DNA of 18,637 nt from Deltaproteobacteria bacterium. Its GTDB lineage: Bacteria; Desulfobacterota; Desulfobacteria; Desulfobacterales; B30-G6. The stretch covers positions 1-18,637 of the forward strand of contig QMMS01000059.1 in the NCBI GenBank assembly GCA_003647375.1, written 5' to 3'. Below are positions 7,352 to 14,559 of the stretch, one piece after another (position 1 is the first letter of the stretch; each line of letters starts with the position of its first letter). The notes beneath the pieces were generated by a model. That model was not told where the DNA came from. It saw only the letters and a list, made by a program, of their open reading frames with translations, and did no database searches. A program made the translations under genes and the position numbers.

Positions 7352-7537
7352 GTTCGGGCAAAATGTAATCGCGCTAACAGGGCAATTTTCGGCCACTTCC
7401 CGAATGCAGCCGATTTCAACGACAACACTTTGAACCGCATGGGCTTTCATGTCTTGACGCATTTCGAAATATTCACAACTGGTACATGCAACACAACCAA
7501 TGCAGGCAACCGAATCCAATTCCACGCTGTACGCCAT
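7343..7537 (-). CDS. Small monocluster [4Fe-4S] ferredoxin
   Basis: A 64-aa soluble electron carrier. CIGCVAC (Cys-12, 15, 18) plus the distal CP (Cys-51 in ENCPVSAI) gives the C-x2-C-x2-C...C-P pattern of one [4Fe-4S] cluster, as in Desulfovibrio and Thermotoga ferredoxins. Cys-21 (TSC) sits one residue closer than the usual fourth cysteine of two-cluster ferredoxins, and Cys-44 and Cys-60 are extra. The segment between resembles the degenerate second-cluster half (GCIREVAENCPVSAI). The ribosome site is weak (GTGGGG, about 5 nt before the ATG), and it follows the regulator gene by 16 bp, so coupling is likely. It may serve a redox step of the adjacent pathway; its partner is not visible in the window. 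Confidence 0.85.
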   Translation of the reverse strand: MAYSVELDSVACIGCVACTSCEYFEMRQDMKAHAVQSVVVEIGCIREVAENCPVSAITFCPNVS

Positions 7538-7553
7538 ATAGCCCCACAGAAGA

Positions 7554-8489
7554 TCATATCAATAGACTGTTGGCGATATCCTCATCGGTTATCAGCACAT
7601 CCAGATAGCGTCCATTCAGCGCACCGATAATGCCGTTCAGCTTTTCCATGCCAAAAGCGATACCCACCTTGTGTTTGATATTTTTCAATTCTTCCAGAGT
7701 CAATCCGATTACGCGTTCATCCCAATCCGAAACACAAGGGATGCCATTGATATCGAAACAGCGCCCGCATATGGCCCCCACCGCCCCGGCTTTTTTCAAA
7801 ACCGTATAGTCCTGTTCTTCCATCATACCGGACTGCCGGAGCAATCCCTGCCGGTTAAGTAGTCCGATCCCCACCAGCGCGAGGTCGGTCTTGCGGGCGA
7901 TGCCTAATATTTCAGCAACGCTTTTCTCCTGCAACAAGGCTTTTTTAGTATGTTTATCCTTGACGACCACCGGAGATTGCAGAAAAAGCGGTTTAGCACC
8001 GAGTTTCTGCCCCAGCATCATCGTAAGCATATTGGTATCTATTCCTTCAATGGTTCCCATGCCACCGCTGAGTTGAATGATGGTAAGGTCATCGGCATCC
8101 ATTTCATCCATATTGTTAATCATGTGCCTAAGCGTTCTGCCCCAGGTGACACCCAGTATCTTGTATCCGGTGGCAATCCTGCTTAAATACCGTGCTCCGG
8201 CCTTTCCGATTTGATCAAAGGGGGTCTCTCCATTATACGCAACAGTCCTGACAACAACGGTTTTCTTGAGACCATATTTTTTGGCCAGTTCAATTTCCAT
8301 TTCAATGAGATTGCTCATGGGATCGTTAATCGTGATGGAAACAATCCCCTCTTCAACCGCTTTTTTCAGGATACGGCCAACCTTGAAACGACTGATACTC
8401 AAAAGAGTGGCAATTTCCTCCTGGGTCTTTTTTTCGTTGTAATATAGATAGCTTATCTCTATTATATCCCGTCGCCCGATACCGCGCAT
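7554..8489 (-). CDS. SorC/DeoR-type transcriptional regulator with sugar-binding domain
   Basis: A 311-aa regulator. Residues 8-50 form the N-terminal helix-turn-helix (TQEEIATLLSISRFKVGRIL), close to other SorC members. Residues of about 60-311 form the effector-binding domain (Sugar-bind, PF04198), with the family tracts VTWGRTLRHM and IQLSGGMGT and a C-terminal end close to the usual length. AGGTGG lies 7 nt before the ATG. It sits 25 bp after the amidohydrolase gene and before the ferredoxin gene, so it probably controls its own operon and, by position, the convergent transporter operon. SorC proteins generally sense phosphorylated sugars or polyols, which hints that the imported compound or a product is sugar-like. 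Confidence 0.92.
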   Translation of the reverse strand: MRGIGRRDIIEISYLYYNEKKTQEEIATLLSISRFKVGRILKKAVEEGIVSITINDPMSNLIEMEIELAKKYGLKKTVVVRTVAYNGETPFDQIGKAGARYLSRIATGYKILGVTWGRTLRHMINNMDEMDADDLTIIQLSGGMGTIEGIDTNMLTMMLGQKLGAKPLFLQSPVVVKDKHTKKALLQEKSVAEILGIARKTDLALVGIGLLNRQGLLRQSGMMEEQDYTVLKKAGAVGAICGRCFDINGIPCVSDWDERVIGLTLEELKNIKHKVGIAFGMEKLNGIIGALNGRYLDVLITDEDIANSLLI

Positions 8490-8514
8490 TGATTTTCCAC
8501 CTGTACGTTAAGCT

Positions 8515-9366
8515 TTAATATGCACGGAAATCGTATTCCCGGGTCTTGATATCCACTGGAAATTTTCTGACTTCAGTGATGAAATCACGGAGGTTGTCCG
8601 AGGCTGCTTCGAAAATCTTTTCACCCTTTTCAACACTGGCCAGGAGTGGGTTGCCAATGGTGGCCTCATCACCATATTCATGGTGCTCCATGGGGATAAA
8701 AATATTTTCGGTACCCTGAAAGACAACCGTGGGAACGCCGTCTTTTTTAGCGAACTCCGGTCCCAGCCATGCGGGCGCATGCGCCTTGTGATTATGGGCG
8801 CGGTCCATATGGCAGGCCTTTTCGTTATACGCCAGGCACTGGGATGTTTCCATTTCTCCGGAATGCCAGCCGACTTTCTCCTCCAACAGATGGGCAATGA
8901 CCTGGGTTCTACGTTCGGTCGGCGTCATATACCAGGCCACAAATGCACCTGATTCGTACCGCAGCCGACGAAGTGCTTCATCAACCACTTTGGTGTTTGA
9001 AGCGTGCTGGCTCACAAAGATCAATTTATTGAAACCGTGAAAAACGAGGCTCTTGCCGATCTCGTATACAATCCGCCTGAGGGTCTCACCGGTGAAGGTT
9101 AGCGAGCCCACACCTTGATTCATTTCACCCATATGATGCGGGGAATAGCCCACCGGAATCAACGGCGTGTAGGGCACTTCCGCTTTGTAGGCAGCTCTTA
9201 TGGTTGTTTCAAGCGATGCTATGGAATCGCATGCCAGTGGGATATGCGGTCCGTGTTTTTCCTGACTCCCGATGGGTATCAGAGCAATATCCGTGGTTTT
9301 TAAAATTTCCTTTACATCCGGGTACGACATCTCTTCCATTGCATAGGTCCAAAATTTCTCAGCCAT
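8515..9366 (-). CDS. Creatininase-family amidohydrolase
   Basis: A 283-aa member of the creatininase family (PF02633), which opens cyclic amides (creatinine), removes C-terminal residues (MftE) or hydrolyses cyclic ketoses in inositol catabolism. The opening metal motif is GSQEKHGPHIPLACD, with Glu-36, His-38 and Asp-47 at the same spacing as Glu-34, His-36 and Asp-45 of Pseudomonas creatininase. His-121 in SQHASN replaces the usual NGHGGN. GWHSGEMETS (166-175) is the family's HxGExETS segment. The ATG has AAGGAG upstream, with AGGA also nearer to it. It is first in an operon with the SorC-type regulator. Which amide, peptide or cyclic sugar it uses cannot be read here. It is unlikely to be true creatininase given its neighbours. 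Confidence 0.9.
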   Translation of the reverse strand: MAEKFWTYAMEEMSYPDVKEILKTTDIALIPIGSQEKHGPHIPLACDSIASLETTIRAAYKAEVPYTPLIPVGYSPHHMGEMNQGVGSLTFTGETLRRIVYEIGKSLVFHGFNKLIFVSQHASNTKVVDEALRRLRYESGAFVAWYMTPTERRTQVIAHLLEEKVGWHSGEMETSQCLAYNEKACHMDRAHNHKAHAPAWLGPEFAKKDGVPTVVFQGTENIFIPMEHHEYGDEATIGNPLLASVEKGEKIFEAASDNLRDFITEVRKFPVDIKTREYDFRAY

Positions 9367-9432
9367 TTTTCCTGTCTCCTTCCTGAAGTATTAAACAGAT
9401 AAATTGTGTCCATGAACGTTCTTTCCGGCAAC

Positions 9433-9446
9433 TGCTCACTTGAGCA
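9433..9446. promoter_or_regulatory. Inverted repeat TGCTCA-CT-TGAGCA (possible operator)
   Basis: Perfect 6-bp arms with a 2-bp spacer lie about 70 bp before the amidohydrolase ATG, just downstream (on the minus strand) of the putative promoter, a position where a bound repressor would block transcription. The SorC-type regulator of the same operon is the natural candidate. The half-site GATGCTC is also found before the binding-protein gene (705-711). Confidence 0.45.
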
Positions 9447-9465
9447 TCCGTTGCTCTAATGTATA

Positions 9466-9497
9466 CAATAAATAAACCACCCACCTGACCTTGTCAA
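9466..9497 (-). promoter_or_regulatory. Probable sigma-70 promoter of the creatininase operon
   Basis: Read on the minus strand, a perfect -35 TTGACA (complement of 9492-9497) is followed, after 15 to 17 bp, by an AT-rich stretch with the hexamers TTTATT or TATTTA. The -35 is convincing; the -10 is weak, which would fit a regulated promoter. Confidence 0.45.
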
Positions 9498-9540
9498 GAA
9501 AAAAATACCTGTTCCGGAAAATAGCGATACCGCGTACAAA

Positions 9541-9639
9541 GGTCTGCGGGGGTTCGTTTTAAAGTCGGGCAACTGTCTGAGATCGTTAGGCGCCTTAGGA
9601 GCGAGTTTTGGCCGACTTTAAAGCGAATTTCCGCAGACC
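9541..9639. repeat. Palindromic element A with conserved internal-loop core
   Basis: A 99-bp imperfect palindrome. Bases 9541-9568 pair with 9612-9639 over 28 positions, and the four non-Watson-Crick pairs are all G.T (three consecutive G.T at 9550-9552/9628-9630 and one T.G at 9557/9623), so as RNA the helix would be unbroken. Inside lie AACTGTCTGAGATCGTTAG (left strand) and CTTAGGAGCGAGTTTT (right strand), then a very short apical GGCGCC. Element B (11244-11417) carries the same two strands with different stems. There is no adjacent T-tract. It lies 103 bp past the Hsp70 stop codon. It may be a structured RNA, or a small non-autonomous mobile palindrome. Confidence 0.75.
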
Positions 9640-9706
9640 GCCAAGACAACCCCGCTTGAGTTATGCGGAGAACCGGTTTTAAGAAAGGTGAAATTTAACG
9701 GTGTAC

Positions 9707-9716
9707 GGGGGGGGGG
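9707..9716. repeat. Run of ten G
   Basis: A homopolymer of ten G in a short non-coding stretch 26 bp past the Hsp70 stop codon. Such runs are slippage-prone in the cell and error-prone in sequencing; here it is outside any gene. Confidence 0.8.
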
Positions 9717-9742
9717 AAACAAAATGCAGGGATTTTTTTACT

Positions 9743-11035
9743 TCACGACAAACGTGAGAGATAATTGGAACCCTCTACGCCCAAACCATAGCTAACACTG
9801 GTAAATGCATTGGTTTGGTTGATTTTTTCTTTTCCAAACATTTCCTGAAAATACTTTTTTATACATGCAATGTGTGACGAACCACCTGTTAAAAAGACCA
9901 CATCAATTGCTGGCGGAGACAAAGCCGCATCCACTAAAGTCGATTCAACACATTTTGTTATCTTGTTGATATCCTCATGAATAAATTCTTCAAATTCATT
10001 TCTGGTAACGCCTTCTTCAATATTTTGTTTCAAGCTCTCGAAAATTATTTTTGATTCATTCTTGGAAGATAGGTCGATTTTATTTTTCTCGATTGCCTGG
10101 AACAACATATACCCATAATTGTCTTCTATTAAATCAATAAGATTTTCCAATAGTTCCGGTTTATCAGCACCTGATTTCATTTCGCGAATACTTTGCAGTG
10201 TCTTAGGTAACCGCAGTTGCGGTATCAGGTGCCATTTGCACAATTTTCTCATCAGGATTTTTGGGAATCCCAATGAAAAATCGCCCATAAAAGATTTAAC
10301 GTTAACATCTTTTCCAAAATGCACAGCAATTTTTTCCCACATTATCTTCGAATCAAATGTATCACCGCCAATATACGCGCCATTCAATGATAAAATATTT
10401 TTCCTGCTATCAATTTCCCTATTCGGATTGCCCCCCTTAACTTTCATAATTGTAAAATCCGATGTGCCACCACCAAAATCACCGATTAAAACAAGTTTTT
10501 CTTCTCCTGAAGAGAGTCGGCTTTCATATGATAGAGCAGCGGCTATAGGTTCATATTGCATGTAAATATTTTTAAACCCTGCTTTTTGGGCTGCCGATTT
10601 CAATCTTTCTTCGGCAAGTTTGTCCCTGTCTTTGTCTTCAGAAAAGAAAACAGGTCTTCCAAGCACAACACTGTCAACGACTGAATCTACGTATTTTTCC
10701 CCTTCACTTTTTATTTTTTTTAATATTATTGCTATCAAATCGTCGAGCTTATAATATTTCCCACGTATTTCAGTGGAGTGAAAGCTTTCATCGGGCAAAA
10801 AAGCTTTTATTGATTGCATGAATCGACCATATGCATCATTCTCAATATAATTATTGATCGCTTCTTGCCCTACGAAAAATTTCTTTTCCTCCGGGTCAAA
10901 ATATAGAACGGATTTTAATGTGTTCCCTCCTGTATTAAATTGATCGACATCAATAACCTCTACATTGCCGTTTACATTCACAGCTAATGCAGAATTGGTA
11001 GTGCCGAAATCTATACCAAAAATTATAACCGACAT
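9743..11035 (-). CDS. Hsp70-family protein, YegD-like, ATPase domain only
   Basis: A 430-aa actin-fold ATPase of the Hsp70 superfamily. The phosphate-1 loop GIDFGTTNS is at 7-15, the linker EPIAAAL at 162-168, the phosphate-2 loop IGDFGGGTSDF at 184-194, and the adenosine motif FLTGGSS at about 381-387. The chain ends about 43 residues later, so the DnaK peptide-binding domain is missing, as in E. coli YegD (similar length). I chose the ATG at 11035 rather than the upstream in-frame ATG at 11107: the extra 24 residues are not family-like, AGGAG lies 10 nt before this start, and they would overlap the promoter. The gene is visibly AT-richer than its neighbours, stands alone, and is flanked by palindromic elements A and B. 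This suggests acquisition from elsewhere, though AT-richness alone is weak evidence. Client and role are unknown. Confidence 0.9.
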   Translation of the reverse strand: MSVIIFGIDFGTTNSALAVNVNGNVEVIDVDQFNTGGNTLKSVLYFDPEEKKFFVGQEAINNYIENDAYGRFMQSIKAFLPDESFHSTEIRGKYYKLDDLIAIILKKIKSEGEKYVDSVVDSVVLGRPVFFSEDKDRDKLAEERLKSAAQKAGFKNIYMQYEPIAAALSYESRLSSGEEKLVLIGDFGGGTSDFTIMKVKGGNPNREIDSRKNILSLNGAYIGGDTFDSKIMWEKIAVHFGKDVNVKSFMGDFSLGFPKILMRKLCKWHLIPQLRLPKTLQSIREMKSGADKPELLENLIDLIEDNYGYMLFQAIEKNKIDLSSKNESKIIFESLKQNIEEGVTRNEFEEFIHEDINKITKCVESTLVDAALSPPAIDVVFLTGGSSHIACIKKYFQEMFGKEKINQTNAFTSVSYGLGVEGSNYLSRLS

Positions 11036-11046
11036 ATTGTGTAAAC

Positions 11047-11074
11047 TCCTGTTTATTGCTTTTTTTAAACAGGA
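11047..11074 (-). promoter_or_regulatory. Inverted repeat over the Hsp70 ribosome site
   Basis: TCCTGTTTA (11047-11055) and TAAACAGGA (11066-11074) are perfect 9-bp arms with a 10-bp T-rich spacer. On the mRNA the downstream arm includes the AGGA of the Shine-Dalgarno sequence. If the transcript starts upstream of 11074 the hairpin would mask the ribosome site; if it starts near 11070, as the best promoter suggests, the repeat is more likely a DNA operator at the start site. Confidence 0.45.
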
Positions 11075-11076
11075 AT

Positions 11077-11104
11077 ATAATAATACCGATTCGTTTTTCG
11101 TCAA
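11077..11104 (-). promoter_or_regulatory. Probable sigma-70 promoter of the Hsp70 gene
   Basis: On the minus strand TTGACG (11104-11099) and TATTAT (11082-11077) are separated by 16 bp, each one base from consensus. Transcription would start near 11070, about 35 nt before the ATG at 11035. Confidence 0.6.
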
Positions 11105-11243
11105 CACACGACACCCTAACCCGCCTTAGAGCTAATCGGTCACTATTTAAGCTTTTCCAGATCCATCATCATATTAATACCTGTACATCGTATTATCGGA
11201 ATGATAGGCTACATTTTTTCGCGAGCCCTGAGGTCGATGGGTG

Positions 11244-11417
11244 ATCCCTGTGCGATCGTGAAACTGTCTGAGATCTTTAGTGACTGTTATGCCGAACAGT
11301 ATGATGCTTATCGAAATATCTCAAATTTGATCGCTTTGATATAAATTCATGTTTAAATCTTGGCACTGCTCGGCATTACAGACACTTAGAACGAGTTTTT
11401 CACGGTCGCACAGGGAT
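11244..11417. repeat. Palindromic element B with conserved internal-loop core
   Basis: A 174-bp imperfect palindrome. The outer stem pairs 11244-11261 with 11400-11417 (18 positions, the only exception a T.G). The core strands are AACTGTCTGAGATCTTTAG (11262-11280) and CTTAGAACGAGTTTT (11385-11399). An apical stem pairs 11279-11300 with 11365-11386 (22 positions, three mismatches) around a 64-nt AT-rich loop. The core matches element A at 18 of 19 bases on the left strand, while both stems differ in sequence. It lies 65 bp before the DUF1847 gene and 208 bp upstream of the Hsp70 start. Confidence 0.75.
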
Positions 11418-11482
11418 TAAACATCGGCCGTGATATACACCTATTTTTTTGTTTATAGTCCCGTAAAATCGAGGAATTTGCC

Positions 11483-13266
<1,784 letters not shown>

Positions 13267-13275
13267 TACCCACGG

Positions 13276-13944
13276 TCAAATTAATTTAGCCCTGTACTCT
13301 ATCGTACTTTCTATATATGATTCTATTACATTACGGAAATCATCGGCAACTTTACGAAAGCCAATGCCCAATGCAAGATCGTTATCAAATGCTACCTTCT
13401 TTATTTTTCCCTTAAATTCTCTAATTCCATCCAGACCTAATACAGGAAAATGCAAGGTAACATCCCCCTCTTTTTTTATTAATAGCTCCTCCATTTGATC
13501 AATGGAATCTGTTCTGAACTTGCATCCAGCGACACTGATATCGGTGACGATACCTTTTACCTCAATATTCTTATATATTAGGGCTGCCGGGATATAGCTA
13601 CTAACCCTTGGAGAATCACGATACTCTATTTTTTCAACCACGTCAGGATAGGATAAAAACGTCACCTTAAAAGGATCTTCGTTCTCTCCCAGAATAGATG
13701 TGTTGAATCTGTAAACGTCGCCCAAGTGGGTGTAACGTACAACCAAAGATGTTCCTTCTAATAAGAGATCCTCACTGCTTATGATGGTAGGCGTTTTGAT
13801 AATGACGAAGGCATCAGGCTTCACACCAATGAGGTAACTTGGAAAAATACCCTTAACGCCTTTGATCGATAGAAACAGATCAGAAGACAGTTCTATATTC
13901 AGGTGAGTACTCTGATTCTTCTTTAATTTCTTTTTCCTGACCAT
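13276..13944 (-). CDS. PilZ-domain protein (probable c-di-GMP receptor, YcgR-like)
   Basis: A 222-aa cytoplasmic protein. An N-terminal beta-rich domain (about 20-100), like the YcgR N-terminal domain (PilZN), precedes a PilZ domain (about 105-215). The c-di-GMP-binding pair is present: the arginine motif RDSPR (Arg-109 and Arg-113) and DISVAG (Asp-135, Ser-137, Gly-140). AGGAGG stands 8 nt before the ATG. It lies 75 bp downstream of the PycTM gene on the same strand with no terminator seen between, so it may be last of a UPF0182-PycTM-PilZ operon. It would sense c-di-GMP and act through a partner, in other cases the flagellar motor, though no motility genes are here. It converges on leuB with a 9-bp gap. 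Confidence 0.88.
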   Translation of the reverse strand: MVRKKKLKKNQSTHLNIELSSDLFLSIKGVKGIFPSYLIGVKPDAFVIIKTPTIISSEDLLLEGTSLVVRYTHLGDVYRFNTSILGENEDPFKVTFLSYPDVVEKIEYRDSPRVSSYIPAALIYKNIEVKGIVTDISVAGCKFRTDSIDQMEELLIKKEGDVTLHFPVLGLDGIREFKGKIKKVAFDNDLALGIGFRKVADDFRNVIESYIESTIEYRAKLI

Positions 13945-14019
13945 CTGAGATCCTCCTATTCATATCATAAACATACACTTCTCATATCCTATTACCACTA
14001 AATTAGGAACAATGCAGGG

Positions 14020-14547
14020 TCAGGCATATGACCCTACGATGTAGATAGACGAGCTGGTTAAGATGCCGGCAATAAAAAATAAATAGGATAACCGGACAAA
14101 CCTGTACTTTTTCCGGGCCAGATACTGTCCCATAGTATATATTTCACGAATCTGGGTTTCATAAACTGCGTTTGAATCATTCATCATTGTTTCCATGGCA
14201 TTTTTATACTCGCTATAGCTCATGATAGTAAAGGATCCAAAAAACAATAGATTAAATGAAGTATTGTTGAGATCAGGCCCTGAGTCTAACTTGTTGCCGG
14301 TCTTTATTTTAGGCATTGCTGCAAATGCCGCCATCACTATGGTCAGAACGCAGAACCCGATCAGAGTAACGGCAGCCAGATGAGACCGTTCTTCATACAG
14401 AAACCCTGTAGAAAGTGGTATCATCAGAGATGCAATGGTCAGCATCATATTAGCCTTTCTATCGGCCATTGTACTTAAAGTTACGTGATGAGCGCGCGTT
14501 TGACGAATCATCTGGTCCAGATGGGCTGAATGTTGCATTATCTGCAT
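14020..14547 (-). CDS. Stand-alone PycTM (Pycsar effector-like) membrane protein
   Basis: A 175-aa inner-membrane protein resembling the PycTM/DUF5706 family, the membrane effector of Pycsar (pyrimidine cyclase) anti-phage defence, which opens the membrane on sensing cCMP or cUMP. N-terminal HHVTLSTMADRKANMMLTIA (20-39) matches the family's HHVxLSxMADxKANMxLT pattern and enters helix 1 (about 33-50). Helix 2 is 58-78, ending in the typical MPK. A cytoplasmic stretch NLLFFGSFTIMSYSEYK (99-115) and a long helix precede the last helix (152-172). I chose ATG 14547, with AAGGAG 7 nt before it; that site overlaps the UPF0182 stop codon, so translation is coupled. No cyclase gene is adjacent, so this is an orphan, or acts with a nucleotide signal made elsewhere. 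Assignment is by motif; a search should confirm it. Confidence 0.75.
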   Translation of the reverse strand: MQIMQHSAHLDQMIRQTRAHHVTLSTMADRKANMMLTIASLMIPLSTGFLYEERSHLAAVTLIGFCVLTIVMAAFAAMPKIKTGNKLDSGPDLNNTSFNLLFFGSFTIMSYSEYKNAMETMMNDSNAVYETQIREIYTMGQYLARKKYRFVRLSYLFFIAGILTSSSIYIVGSYA

Positions 14548-14559
14548 GGCCAAACTCCT

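Noticed and set aside
9541..9639. Element A as an intrinsic terminator for the Hsp70 gene
   Set aside because: The helix is much longer than a terminator stem, has a structured internal loop and is not followed by a T-tract on either strand.
11036..11107. Longer Hsp70 start at 11107 adding 24 residues
   Set aside because: The added residues precede the usual start of the family and overlap the promoter and inverted repeat; the ATG at 11035 has its own AGGAG.
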